Shown in pieces: positions 1 to 8,987 of a DNA stretch of 64,000 nucleotides (positions within the stretch are counted from its first letter, which is position 1; each line of letters starts with the position of its first letter). Source of the DNA: Sarcina ventriculi (GTDB lineage Bacteria > Bacillota > Clostridia > Clostridiales > Clostridiaceae); contig NZ_UAUL01000010.1 in assembly GCF_900456775.1 (NCBI RefSeq), positions 124,001-188,000 on the forward strand, written 5' to 3'. The position numbers and the translations under genes are program-made. The notes below the pieces were generated by a model. That model was not told where the DNA came from, made no database searches, and was given only the letters and a program-made list of their open reading frames with translations.

Positions 1-2
1 AT

Positions 3-41
3 AAAAAGATAAACTTTATATTATTTAAGGTTTATCTTTTT
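3..41 (+). terminator. Intrinsic terminator of a gene left of the window
   Basis: A-rich arm AAAAAGATAAAC is mirrored by GTTTATCTTTTT about ten bases later, ending in a T run. It probably closes a gene upstream of the window, and the inverted repeat could also terminate leftward transcription. The rest of 42-259 is AT-rich with no supported gene; it should hold the promoter of the glycosyltransferase, but I cannot place it with confidence. Confidence 0.7.
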
Positions 42-259
42 AATTTATTTTGTAAATAGTTGAATAAATTAAGAAGATAAAAGAAAAATAAATATTAAAT
101 AATACTAATCAGTATAAAAGTATTATAGAAAAAATACGAAATTTAAAGAAAATTAAAGGATAATTAATGTATATTGAAAAATACACCTATATTATTAAAA
201 ATATATTTTTTTATTTATGATATAAATATATGAGTACATAAATTATAAGGAGTGATAAA

Positions 260-1435
260 ATGGCAAAAGGACTGTTTTTAATATTTCCAGGGCATGGACA
301 TGTTAACCCTACCATTGGATTGGTAACAGAATTAATAAATAAGGGTGATCAAATTACATATATAACAGCAGAAGAATTTAGAGATAAATTAGAAAAACTT
401 GGTGTTGAATTTAAAGGATATGATGAAGAATATAGTGTAGATCCAAATAATAAAGAGGGTATGATAGCAGTTGTAAGAAAAGCTATTGGTATATATAGGA
501 ATTTAATAGAGCTTGCACTTAAGCAAGAGGGTACATTTGATTATTTAGTGTGCGACTCAATTGTAAATCCAGGTAAAAAATTGATTAGAAAATTAGGAAT
601 AAAAAAGACAATATCTTTATCAACAACTTTTGGGTTGAATGAGAAAGTAATAGAGGAGTCAAGAAAAACTAATAATTTTTCAGAACTTGAAAAATATAAA
701 GATAAGTTGAAAGAGTTAGAAAAAGATATAAAAGACCTAGAAAAAGATTTTGAAATGGAAATTCCAGATGTAACAAAGATTTTTTTAGGCGCAAAGATGG
801 ATTTAAATTTAGTATTTACATCTAAATATTATCAACCTCTTGCAGAAACTTTTGATGAAAGTTATAAATTTATAGGGCCATCAATAGTTGATAGAAAGGA
901 ATTACAGGATTTTAAAATAGAAAATCCGCAAAATAAAAAAATTGTATTTATATCATTAGGAACTGTTGCAAATAAAAATTTAAGTTTCTATAAAAATTGT
1001 TTTGAAGCTTTAGGCTCAAGAGATGATTTAATAATTATAATGTCTATTGGAAAAAGAATAAATATAAAAGATTTAGGAGAAATACCTGAAAACTTTAAAT
1101 TATACAATTACGTTCCACAACTTGAAGTGTTAAAACAAGTTGATCTTTTTATAACTCATGGTGGAATGAATAGTTCTAGTGAGGGATTATATAATAATAT
1201 ACCTTTAATCGTGGTTCCTCAATTTGGAGACCAGTTTATGGTTGCAGCTAGAGTAGTTCAATTAAGCGCAGGAGTATCTTTAATAAAGGATGTAGATTCA
1301 GATTCTATAAAGGAAGCTGTAAATAAAATATTAGAAAATGACTCATATAAAGAAAATGCAAGAAAAATAGGTGAATCTTTAAAAGAAGCAGGTGGATATA
1401 AAAGAGGGGCTAATTTATTGCATGAAATTCTATAA
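260..1435 (+). CDS. MGT-family UDP-glycosyltransferase
   Basis: A GT-B fold glycosyltransferase of the macrolide-glycosyltransferase/UGT type (GT1), 391 aa, usual length. The N-terminal acceptor half begins with the PGHGHVNP motif seen in this family (about residues 10-17). The C-terminal nucleotide-sugar half carries the signature THGGMNSSSEGL followed by VVPQFGDQ (about 294-325). It transfers a sugar from an activated donor to a small hydrophobic acceptor; the acceptor cannot be told from sequence. The protein is probably cytosolic. ATG follows AAGGAGTGA with good spacing. It is monocistronic, with a terminator directly after the stop codon. A resistance or natural-product-modifying role is possible but not shown. 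Confidence 0.85.
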   Translation: MAKGLFLIFPGHGHVNPTIGLVTELINKGDQITYITAEEFRDKLEKLGVEFKGYDEEYSVDPNNKEGMIAVVRKAIGIYRNLIELALKQEGTFDYLVCDSIVNPGKKLIRKLGIKKTISLSTTFGLNEKVIEESRKTNNFSELEKYKDKLKELEKDIKDLEKDFEMEIPDVTKIFLGAKMDLNLVFTSKYYQPLAETFDESYKFIGPSIVDRKELQDFKIENPQNKKIVFISLGTVANKNLSFYKNCFEALGSRDDLIIIMSIGKRINIKDLGEIPENFKLYNYVPQLEVLKQVDLFITHGGMNSSSEGLYNNIPLIVVPQFGDQFMVAARVVQLSAGVSLIKDVDSDSIKEAVNKILENDSYKENARKIGESLKEAGGYKRGANLLHEIL

Positions 1436-1437
1436 AA

Positions 1438-1466
1438 GTGGATTCAATTTTGAATCCACTTTTTTA
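1438..1466 (+). terminator. Intrinsic terminator between convergent genes
   Basis: Nine-base arms GTGGATTCA and TGAATCCAC enclose a four-base loop, followed by TTTTTT. It sits three bases after the glycosyltransferase stop. A-rich flanks allow it to act for the convergent gene as well. Confidence 0.85.
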
Positions 1467-1479
1467 TAATTGAATTTAA

Positions 1480-2547
1480 TTAAACAGATAGTATTTCATC
1501 TTGAAGTTCATTCATAAGTTCTTGAACAGAAACTAATTTGTTGACTTTGTAAGCATTGGAACCGCAAAATAAAAGTCCTTCATCAAGATTTCCTTGTACA
1601 GCGTTTATAAGAGCTTTGCTTATGCAATAAGGAGTATCTTTAGGATTGCAAGGTGTCAAGCAATTATAACAGTATGTTACAGGGATTTTTCCTGTTTTTG
1701 ATGTTTTAGCGAATTTATTTAAAATGGCTCTTCCAGGCATACCAACAGGACTGCTAACTATGGCGATATCTTCCTCTTGACAGTTTATGTAGGAATTTTT
1801 GTATTCATCGCTAGCATCACATTCAAAAGTGCCTACAAATCGTGTTGCCATTTGAACTCCAGAGGCACCAAGTTTTAGATATTTAGCAATATCGAATCCA
1901 TCGAAGACTCCTCCTGCTACGACAACTGGAATTTTTTTATTGTATTTTTCTTCATATATTTTAACTTCATTAAGTATTTCAGGGATAGTGTTATCGAAAT
2001 TTTTTATGTCATCTTCTAATTTATCTTTAGAAAAGCCTAAATGTCCTCCAGCTTTAGGACCTTCTATTACAAGCATATCAGGAGTTACATTATTATGTCT
2101 ATCCCAAAGTTTTAACAAAACTTTAGCACCTTTTAAAGATGATATTATAGGTGCTAGTTTCACGTTAGAATCTTTAGCTATTTTAGGTAAAGAAGTTGGC
2201 ATTCCAGCACCAGATATTATAATATCTGCACCACCTTCAATGGCAGCCTCAACATATTTATTATAATTAGTTAATGCAACCATTATATTAACTCCTATAA
2301 TACCTCCTTTAGCTTTTTCTTTAGCAATTTTTATATGCTTCTTTAAAGCTCTTATATTGGCTTCTACAGTATTGGTTAAGAAGTCTTCTTCTAAAAACCC
2401 TATTTGTGCTGAAGAGATAACTCCAATGCCACCTGCAGCAGCTACGGCACCTGCTAAGTTAGATAAAGATACTCCAACCCCCATTCCACCTTGAACAATG
2501 GGTAATTTAGCAACCAGGTTGCCAATAACAAGCGGTTTAATGTTCAT
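1480..2547 (-). CDS. Nitronate monooxygenase / FabK-like FMN enzyme
   Basis: A TIM-barrel flavoprotein of the 2-nitropropane dioxygenase / enoyl-ACP reductase II (FabK) family. The FMN-binding start PIVQGGMGVGVS is near the N-terminus. GPKAGGHLGF, VVAGGVFDG and GASGVQMATRF follow in the usual family order. Several family members oxidise nitronates and others reduce enoyl-ACP; sequence alone does not decide. No fab genes are adjacent, which slightly favours nitronate monooxygenase. A longer frame begins at 2559, but AAAGG would then touch the ATG; starting at the Met at 2547 (355 aa) gives a usable spacing, so I chose it. Transcribed divergently from the LTA synthase gene across a 390-bp gap. 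Confidence 0.82.
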   Translation of the reverse strand: MNIKPLVIGNLVAKLPIVQGGMGVGVSLSNLAGAVAAAGGIGVISSAQIGFLEEDFLTNTVEANIRALKKHIKIAKEKAKGGIIGVNIMVALTNYNKYVEAAIEGGADIIISGAGMPTSLPKIAKDSNVKLAPIISSLKGAKVLLKLWDRHNNVTPDMLVIEGPKAGGHLGFSKDKLEDDIKNFDNTIPEILNEVKIYEEKYNKKIPVVVAGGVFDGFDIAKYLKLGASGVQMATRFVGTFECDASDEYKNSYINCQEEDIAIVSSPVGMPGRAILNKFAKTSKTGKIPVTYCYNCLTPCNPKDTPYCISKALINAVQGNLDEGLLFCGSNAYKVNKLVSVQELMNELQDEILSV

Positions 2548-2559
2548 TACATATAACAT

Positions 2560-2942
2560 CCTTTCATTATGTATTAATATTATAATTTATCTTAAAAAAA
2601 TTATCATTTTGTTTATTAAATGATGAAATCATATTCAAGTTAAATTTAAATTAACTTATAAGTATTATTGTTTAATATAAGTTAAGTTTAACTTTATAGA
2701 AATATGACTATATTATAAATTAAATTTTAAAATCTAACAAGACAAAAATTTAAAAATTCCATTATTAGGGTTATATTGATAAATATTTAGCAAATAATTA
2801 CTAACAATATTATCTTAAAGATGATTTTTTTATAAAATATATAATATAAATAAAAATGTAGAAAAAATAGTATTATTAGTATATAATGTTGTTATTTAAA
2901 AAATAATTTAATAATAGTTGAATCAAGGGGGGATTTTAAAGA
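2560..2942. other. Divergent intergenic region with inverted repeats
   Basis: AT-rich 383-bp region between two divergent genes; no ORF is credible. It holds a perfect 10-bp inverted repeat, TTAACTTATA (2651-2660) and TATAAGTTAA (2676-2685), separated by 15 bases. The right arm runs straight into a second small palindrome, GTTAAGTTTAAC (2681-2692). This could be an operator for either flanking gene. The SD AAGGGGGGA near 2926-2934 belongs to the LTA synthase gene. Confidence 0.5.
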
Positions 2943-4982
2943 GTGAGCAAAAATAAAATGCAAATAAATAAAGAAAAATCAAGCAAATTAAAACCAAACA
3001 TATTAAATGTATTAATATGGATTATAGGTTCTTTTTTTATAGTTTTTTTAGGAGAAACGCTTCAAAGAGGGAGTGTAAATGAAGCGATTAAATTTATAGT
3101 AAGTAGAAATATAGTGTTTTTTTCAAATTATATGATAGTTTTAGCAATTACATCTTTATCATTTTTGTTTAGAAGAATGAAATCGTCTTATATAGTTATA
3201 TCAATATTGGTTATGAGTTTTTACATTGGAAATTATTTTATAGAAAAATTAAGAGGTACGCCTATCATGTGGGCTGATGTTTATTCTATAAAAGATGGAG
3301 CATCAATAGCTAATAATTATATAAATAAGAAAACTATAATCATTTCAGCAATAATAATTTTAGTAATTTTTACATTATTATTTTTTATAAGAAAAATAGA
3401 AAAGCCACAATATAGTAGGGGAAAATCGTTTATAAGAGGGGTTATTATAGTTATACCTACAGTTATTTTAACAAGTGGAGTATTATATTGCACAGACAAT
3501 ATAATGGGCAGATTTTATAGGTACAGATGGGATATGCCAAGCACCTATAAAAACAATGGCTATTTATTTTCATTTATAGATAGTGCAACTGGTTTTAAAG
3601 TGGAAAAGCCTCATTCTTATAGTAAAAATTTGTTAAATGAAATACAAAACAATATAGAATCAAATGAGGAAGTAAAGGATGTTTTTAGTGAAGTTAACAC
3701 TTTAGAAAAGAAAGAAAATACAACTCCAAATATAATAGTAGTTCAATTAGAATCTTTTTTTGATATGAATTTAATTGATGGAATAAAACTTTTAAAAGAT
3801 CCTATCCCAAACTTCAGAAATTTATATGAAAATTTTAGTAGTGGACTTGTAAAAGTTCCTACATTTGGTGGAGGAACTGTAAGAAGTGAATTTGAAATGT
3901 TGACAGGTCTTTCTATGGGATTTTTCCCTGTTGGTGAAATACCTAATAACAATGTGTTGAAAAGAATGCCAGTAGAAAGTTTAGCGTATATATTAAAGGA
4001 TATTGGATACACAACAAGTGCTGTTCACAATCATACTGGGAATTTTTATAATAGAGATTTAATATATAAAAATTTAGGTTTTGAAAATTATGTGTCTAAA
4101 GAATATATGACAAAATTTAAAAACGATACAGCTTATGCGCCAGATATATTAAATTTAGATACTATTAAAACATTGTTAGAAAGTGATGAACCACAGTTTA
4201 TATATAATGTAACTGTTGAGAGCCATAGCCCATATAATCATGATTATACAAGAGATAATAGAATAGTTTCAGGGGATTTCTCAGAAGAAACTTTAAATCA
4301 ATTAGAACATTATGCAAGTAAAGTAGAAGGAGTTGATGAATATATTGGCTCATTAATAGATTATTTAAGTTCAATAGATGAACCAACAATTGTATTAATG
4401 TTTAGTGATCATCTTCCACAATTAGATGCAATAACTGATGAAGATGAGGATTTTGTGGGAGATAATAAATACAATACTCAATATTTTATATGGGATAATA
4501 TGGGGCTTGATGTGACAAAGGAAAATATGAATGCATATCAATTGGGTAGTGCAATGCTTAGTAAAATTAATATGGCATCTTTAGGGGTTATAACTTCTTT
4601 TCATGAAAATTGTAAAGGTAATGAAGATTATGAAGAAAAATTTGAAAACCTTCAATATGATATATTATTTGGAGATAAATATATATATAATGGAAAGAAC
4701 CCATATAGCACGATAAATACTAATATGGGAATTGAAGATATTGTTATAGATAATGTAATTATAGATAATGAAAAGATAACAATAGAGGGTGAAAATTTTA
4801 CAAGGTTTAGCAAAGTATTTATTAATAATAAAGAAGTAGATACAGTTTTTGTTAGTAATAATGAGTTGGAAGTTTACAATATTCCTAAGAACATTGTAGA
4901 TGTAAAAATTGGTCAAATTGGTTTATATAATAAAGCACTAAGCTATTCCAATATATACAATATAAGTAAATTAGATAACTAA
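2943..4982 (+). CDS. ltaS: LtaS-family lipoteichoic acid synthase with C-terminal TIG-like domain
   Basis: A membrane-anchored phosphoglycerol transferase of the sulfatase superfamily, 679 aa. Five hydrophobic helices lie at about 21-40, 58-77, 82-100, 130-149 and 163-182, then an extracellular catalytic domain. Residues expected for LtaS are present: metal ligand E270 (in QLESF), nucleophile T312 (in GGGTVRSEF), the ESHSPYN segment (426-432) and D489-H490 (FSDH). It polymerises glycerol phosphate from phosphatidylglycerol on the outer membrane face. Residues about 595-665 form an extra domain with an ITIEGENF...VFINNKEV pattern like IPT/TIG folds, absent from classical LtaS. Start is GTG after AAGGGGGGA. 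The signal peptidase gene is convergent, 4 bp away. Confidence 0.87.
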   Translation: MSKNKMQINKEKSSKLKPNILNVLIWIIGSFFIVFLGETLQRGSVNEAIKFIVSRNIVFFSNYMIVLAITSLSFLFRRMKSSYIVISILVMSFYIGNYFIEKLRGTPIMWADVYSIKDGASIANNYINKKTIIISAIIILVIFTLLFFIRKIEKPQYSRGKSFIRGVIIVIPTVILTSGVLYCTDNIMGRFYRYRWDMPSTYKNNGYLFSFIDSATGFKVEKPHSYSKNLLNEIQNNIESNEEVKDVFSEVNTLEKKENTTPNIIVVQLESFFDMNLIDGIKLLKDPIPNFRNLYENFSSGLVKVPTFGGGTVRSEFEMLTGLSMGFFPVGEIPNNNVLKRMPVESLAYILKDIGYTTSAVHNHTGNFYNRDLIYKNLGFENYVSKEYMTKFKNDTAYAPDILNLDTIKTLLESDEPQFIYNVTVESHSPYNHDYTRDNRIVSGDFSEETLNQLEHYASKVEGVDEYIGSLIDYLSSIDEPTIVLMFSDHLPQLDAITDEDEDFVGDNKYNTQYFIWDNMGLDVTKENMNAYQLGSAMLSKINMASLGVITSFHENCKGNEDYEEKFENLQYDILFGDKYIYNGKNPYSTINTNMGIEDIVIDNVIIDNEKITIEGENFTRFSKVFINNKEVDTVFVSNNELEVYNIPKNIVDVKIGQIGLYNKALSYSNIYNISKLDN

Positions 4983-4986
4983 TCAG

Positions 4987-5526
4987 TCACGAAAATGTAT
5001 TAATTATTTTGTTTAAAATACAAAATTTTAATAATACTTTACCCTCAATAGATGTCTTGTCAATAAGTCCGAAATATCGAGAATCACAACTAACATCTCT
5101 ATTATCCCCTAAAACAAAATATTTGTTTTCGGGGATAATTACTTTTAAGTTAAAATACGAACTAGATAAGTTTTTAATATAAGGTTCTTCCAGTAATGTG
5201 CCATTTAAAAAGATTTGATTATTAATAATTTCTAGAATATCTCCAGGAACGCCTATAATTCTTTTAACTATAAATTTTTCTTCATTATTATCAACGTATT
5301 TTATGTTTACAATATCACTATAACTTGGGGTTTTATTATTATAAGAATTTAATGATACCAATAAAACATCGTCTGAATGAATAGTGTTTTCCATAGAAGT
5401 TCCGTATACTTTATACAATTTAAAATTAGACGAAAAAATGTATAAAATAGTCACGGATATAACTATGGATAGTATTAAAGTTTTGTAATCATTTTTTGTT
5501 ATATTTAAATTTTTAAAAACTTTCAT
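4987..5526 (-). CDS. lepB: Signal peptidase I
   Basis: Type I signal peptidase (S26 family), 179 aa, a typical Gram-positive Sip length. One N-terminal membrane helix (about 16-33) anchors the outward-facing catalytic domain. Nucleophile S44 lies in the box GTSMENTI and general base K88 in VKRIIGVPGD. The C-terminal box is GDNRDVSCDSRYFG. It removes signal peptides from secreted preproteins; the SH3/GH24 lysozyme at 29608 is a possible substrate. Monocistronic, ending 4 bp from the LTA synthase stop. I see no strong terminator between the two, so their transcripts may overlap. Confidence 0.92.
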   Translation of the reverse strand: MKVFKNLNITKNDYKTLILSIVISVTILYIFSSNFKLYKVYGTSMENTIHSDDVLLVSLNSYNNKTPSYSDIVNIKYVDNNEEKFIVKRIIGVPGDILEIINNQIFLNGTLLEEPYIKNLSSSYFNLKVIIPENKYFVLGDNRDVSCDSRYFGLIDKTSIEGKVLLKFCILNKIINTFS

Positions 5527-5726
5527 ATAAGATACCTCAAAATAATATATATATTTTTAAAATTCAAAAGATGTCTTAAAAAATAGTATAATAATAAATT
5601 ATTGCCCAACATTAATAATTTATTACATTGAAACTGAAAGTAGAAGTGTATAAATAAAAGGAAACATTTATAGGTATTTAGAGTAAATTAATAGGGAGAA
5701 GTTATAAATCTTAGGATGTGAGCTTT

Positions 5727-6797
5727 ATGGGGAATTTAATAAATTACTATGGAATGGGAAATACAGCTAAGGGAAGTGTGGATTTTTATCAATCAATATT
5801 CCAAGGTTTAAATACTATCTATGGTTTAAAAGGAGGGACAAGTTCTTTTAAGACTCAATTATTAAAAAAAATTTCTAATAATTATAGCAAACTTTATAAA
5901 GTGGATGTAATAAATAGTTCAATAGATATAAACAAAATAGAAGGTATCATAATAAATGAATTAAAAATTGCTATTGTAGATTTAACACCTATTCATGGGA
6001 AAAAGCCTGTAAATAGTGAGGTTGATTTAATAGAAATAGATTTAACAGAGGCTGAAAATAAGAACATACTAAAAATAAATAACTTAAATTTAAATGCTTT
6101 AAAAAAATCGTTTAGCGAAAATATAAAAAAAGCAACAAAAGAATATGAAAAAGCACTAGAAATACATGATATATGGGAAACATTTTATATAAGTAATATG
6201 GATTTTAAAAGAGCTAATAATCTTTCAAATGAAATAATAGATAAAATAGTGCCTAAGGAAAAAATAAATGAAAGCTTAGGGGTTATTTATGATAGGTATT
6301 TAGGAGCTGCAACACCTGTAGGTTCTAAAGATTATATAATAAATTTAACAGATGGATTAAAAAGATATTTTTTAAAGGGAAGACCTGGAACAGGTAAATC
6401 AACAATACTTAAAAAGATAGCAAACAAATTAATAGAGCAAGGGTATAATATAGAAGTATATCATTGTGGTTTTGATCCTAATAGCTTAGATATGGTTATT
6501 TGTAGAAATTTAAATTTAGCTATATTTGATAGCACATCTCCACATGAATATTTTCCTGATAAAGAGGATGATGAAGTTATAGATGTTTATAAAGAATGTG
6601 TAAAAGCAGGAACTGATGAAAAGTATAGTAAGGAATTAAATCAAATAATTAAAAGATATAAAGAAAAAGTAAAATTAGGAACAAGATATTTGGGCTTGGC
6701 AAAGGTCATATCAGATAAAATAGAAGCAGTTTATGCTAAAGCTTTTAAAGATGAAGAGGCACAACAAATAGTAGAAAAATATTTAAAGTTTTCTTAG
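5727..6797 (+). CDS. Two-domain P-loop ATPase, PRK06851-like
   Basis: Cytosolic protein with two P-loop NTPase halves, matching the poorly characterised family named PRK06851 in domain collections. The second half has a clear Walker A, GRPGTGKST (about residue 219). The first has a degenerate version, GLKGGTSSFKT (about 34-44), where the key GK is lost, so probably only one site hydrolyses ATP. Function is unknown. A GTG at 5718 opens the frame, but AGGATGTGA (5713-5721) makes a good ribosome binding site for the ATG at 5727, which I use (356 aa). Monocistronic, ending at a strong hairpin. Confidence 0.7.
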   Translation: MGNLINYYGMGNTAKGSVDFYQSIFQGLNTIYGLKGGTSSFKTQLLKKISNNYSKLYKVDVINSSIDINKIEGIIINELKIAIVDLTPIHGKKPVNSEVDLIEIDLTEAENKNILKINNLNLNALKKSFSENIKKATKEYEKALEIHDIWETFYISNMDFKRANNLSNEIIDKIVPKEKINESLGVIYDRYLGAATPVGSKDYIINLTDGLKRYFLKGRPGTGKSTILKKIANKLIEQGYNIEVYHCGFDPNSLDMVICRNLNLAIFDSTSPHEYFPDKEDDEVIDVYKECVKAGTDEKYSKELNQIIKRYKEKVKLGTRYLGLAKVISDKIEAVYAKAFKDEEAQQIVEKYLKFS

Positions 6798-6802
6798 ATA
6801 AT

Positions 6803-6845
6803 AAAGGAACTAAAAAGAATTTTATCTTTTTAGTCCCTTTATTTA
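6803..6845. terminator. Intrinsic terminator, probably bidirectional
   Basis: Arms AAAGGAACTAAAAAG (6803-6817) and CTTTTTAGTCCCTTT (6826-6840) pair with one mismatch around an 8-base loop. It lies between convergent genes. Confidence 0.75.
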
Positions 6846-6854
6846 TGTATAAAA

Positions 6855-7526
6855 TTAAATATGTTTTAAAGAAAAACAATCATTTATTATAGAATTTTTT
6901 ATAGTATGTCTAATCTTATTTCTATAATGTATAGTCCAAAGAATAGTAAGACCTATAACTACATATGTTACAAGATTTGAAACAACTAAAAATACAGAAA
7001 CTGATGTGTAAAAAACAAGAATAGTTTTTAGTGTTGCATCAGTTAACATGGCTAATCCCCAAACTAAATTTATAAATTTTATAGAAAATCTAAAATAGTT
7101 TGTTTGCCAAAGTTGCTCAATTGTATTTTCATTAAATGTTTCTTTATCAGGTTCAAATTTAAGTATAAAATAATATACAAGAGGTTTTTTTAAAAGTAGA
7201 GTAATTAAAAAAGTAAAGCCTAAAATATACGTTACAAAAGATTCTTTAAGCAATAAAAATTTCTCACTTCCACCTAAAAATACGCATCCAATTCCCATAG
7301 CAAAACTAGCTAACATAAGTATTCCAAACGCATCTACCTTTTTTTCTTTTAAAACTTCATAGATATTGTAAAAAATAGGAGCTGTAATTGCTATTATGAG
7401 TGAATTTAAACTTGAAAAATAAATCATAAAAAAATGATAAAGAACCAAAGGAAGAATCGAGTTTATTAAAACACTAGGTAAAACAAGTTTGATTAATGAT
7501 TTAATAATCTCTTTTTTACTTTCCAT
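6855..7526 (-). CDS. VC0807-like integral membrane protein
   Basis: 223-aa membrane protein with about six hydrophobic segments. The opening KLVLPSVLINSILPLVLYHF, the loop FEPDKETFNENTIEQLWQ and the closing WTIHYRNKIRHT fit the uncharacterised VC0807 family. No catalytic residues or transport signature can be identified, so no function is assigned. It is flanked by terminators and probably transcribed alone from the gap shared with the end of ilvE. Confidence 0.65.
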   Translation of the reverse strand: MESKKEIIKSLIKLVLPSVLINSILPLVLYHFFMIYFSSLNSLIIAITAPIFYNIYEVLKEKKVDAFGILMLASFAMGIGCVFLGGSEKFLLLKESFVTYILGFTFLITLLLKKPLVYYFILKFEPDKETFNENTIEQLWQTNYFRFSIKFINLVWGLAMLTDATLKTILVFYTSVSVFLVVSNLVTYVVIGLTILWTIHYRNKIRHTIKNSIINDCFSLKHI

Positions 7527-7685
7527 ATTGTCACCTTCATTACTAAGTAATTTAATATTTTTAATTATAATTATATAAAAAAATGTTATATAGGTCTAAT
7601 AATAAAAAAGAAAATATACAAAATAAAGGATATAAAAAAACTATATTAAAAAAATTAACGAAAATTTAATAATAAAAGAAAAGGT

Positions 7686-7724
7686 AAAAAATAAGGGATA
7701 AAAGACATTATCCTTCTATCCCTA
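7686..7724 (-). terminator. Terminator of ilvE
   Basis: Read leftward, AGGGATAGAAG (7723-7713) pairs with CTTTTATCCCT (7704-7694) and is followed by a T-rich stretch. It lies just past the ilvE stop. Confidence 0.75.
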
Positions 7725-7732
7725 TGATAAAA

Positions 7733-8758
7733 TTATTTAACTTTATAAATCCATCCTTCAGGAGCTTTGACATCTCCAAATTGTATTCCAACTAAAGTAT
7801 CATAAAGTTTTTTGGTTATAGGAGCAACTTCTGTTTCACTATAAAATACATGAAGTGTGTTTTTATATTCAATTCCACCAATTGGAGTTATAACAGCTGC
7901 TGTTCCACAAGCCCCTGCTTCTTTAAAGATATCTAGATTATCTATATATACATCACCTTCAGATACTTTTAAACCAAGATATTCCTTAGCTATGTGCATT
8001 AACGAATATTTTGTTATACTAGGTAGAATAGATGGTGAAAGAGGAGTGATGAATTCATCATTTTTAGTTATACCAAAAAAGTTTGCAGCTCCTACTTCCT
8101 CTATTTTTGTATTAGTTGCAGGGTCTAGATATATACAATCTGCAAATCCTCTTTTTAAAGCTATTTCATGAGCTTGCATACTAGCTGCATAATTTCCACC
8201 AACCTTTGCAGAGCCAGTTCCACGAGGGGCAGCTCTATCATAATCAGAAATCATAAAGTTTACAGGCTTTAACCCTTCTTTAAAATAAGCTCCAACTGGC
8301 ACACAAAATATTCCAAATAAGTATTCAGGTGCTGGTTTTACACCTATATTATGACCAACTCCAATTACAAATGGTCTAAGATAAAGAGTAGCTCCAGTTC
8401 CATATGGAGGTACAAAACGTTCATTAGCTTTAACAACATCAATGCATGCATTGATGAACTTTTCCTCAGGAATTTCAGGCATTAAAAGTTTTTTTAGAGA
8501 ATTGTTTATTCTTTTTGAATTTTCATTTGGTCTAAATAACTGAATAGAACCATCCTTAGTTCTATATGCTTTTAATCCCTCGAAGCATTGTTGTCCATAG
8601 TGAAGTGCAGTTGATGCTTCGCTTATTGAGAGCATATTATCTTCTGTAAGATGACCTTCGTCCCAAGCCCCATTTTTCCAAGTGGAAATATAACGAAAAT
8701 CAGTTTTTATGTAGTTAAATCCAAGATTATTCCAATCAATATTTGTTTCTTGTTTCAA
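7733..8758 (-). CDS. ilvE: Branched-chain amino acid aminotransferase
   Basis: PLP fold-type IV class II branched-chain aminotransferase, 341 aa. It interconverts Leu, Ile and Val with their 2-oxo acids using 2-oxoglutarate/glutamate. The PLP lysine lies in [32 protein letters not shown] and [11 protein letters not shown] are typical of the class II group. The frame is open to a TTG at 8776 with no binding site. A second TTG at 8758 is preceded by AGGGGCGAT with about 5 bases spacing and gives the family N-terminus [13 protein letters not shown], so I use it. It stands alone rather than in an ilv/leu operon. No T-box or other known leader was recognised upstream. Confidence 0.92.
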   Translation of the reverse strand: MKQETNIDWNNLGFNYIKTDFRYISTWKNGAWDEGHLTEDNMLSISEASTALHYGQQCFEGLKAYRTKDGSIQLFRPNENSKRINNSLKKLLMPEIPEEKFINACIDVVKANERFVPPYGTGATLYLRPFVIGVGHNIGVKPAPEYLFGIFCVPVGAYFKEGLKPVNFMISDYDRAAPRGTGSAKVGGNYAASMQAHEIALKRGFADCIYLDPATNTKIEEVGAANFFGITKNDEFITPLSPSILPSITKYSLMHIAKEYLGLKVSEGDVYIDNLDIFKEAGACGTAAVITPIGGIEYKNTLHVFYSETEVAPITKKLYDTLVGIQFGDVKAPEGWIYKVK

Positions 8759-8941
8759 AAAAATCGCCCCTATCAAAAATAATTTACTAAATTTTAAATT
8801 TTGAGTATTTAAACCCCTTAATATTTTATCATTAAATAGTTAACTGATAAAGAGGGATAATGAATAAAATGTAAATTTATTCAAAATTATTTAGGCAAAC
8901 TATATGATTTAAAAACTGGATTAATAGTATAAAATATTATA

Positions 8942-8958
8942 TAGTTATACGGTAACTA
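8942..8958 (+). promoter_or_regulatory. Inverted repeat in the dbpA leader
   Basis: TAGTTA-TACGG-TAACTA, a perfect 6-bp inverted repeat about 30 bases before the helicase start. It could be an operator or a small 5'-UTR hairpin. No regulator is linked to it. Confidence 0.35.
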
Positions 8959-8987
8959 AGAGAAAAATTAAAATTTAAGGAGATAAT

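Noticed and set aside
1940-2266. 108-aa ORF on the plus strand
   Set aside because: It lies wholly antisense inside the FabK-like gene, has no RBS and no recognisable sequence. The other long antisense ORFs in the window (for example at 22712-23158 and 49183-49506) are rejected for the same reason.
4987-5526. Dedicated LTA-synthase processing pair
   Set aside because: The signal peptidase is convergent with ltaS rather than in an operon with it, so a dedicated relation is not supported, although cleavage of LtaS by SPase I is known elsewhere.
5727-6797. Truncated or split ATPase
   Set aside because: Both halves of the PRK06851-like protein are present and its length is normal; the weak first P-loop appears to be a degenerate site, not a broken gene.
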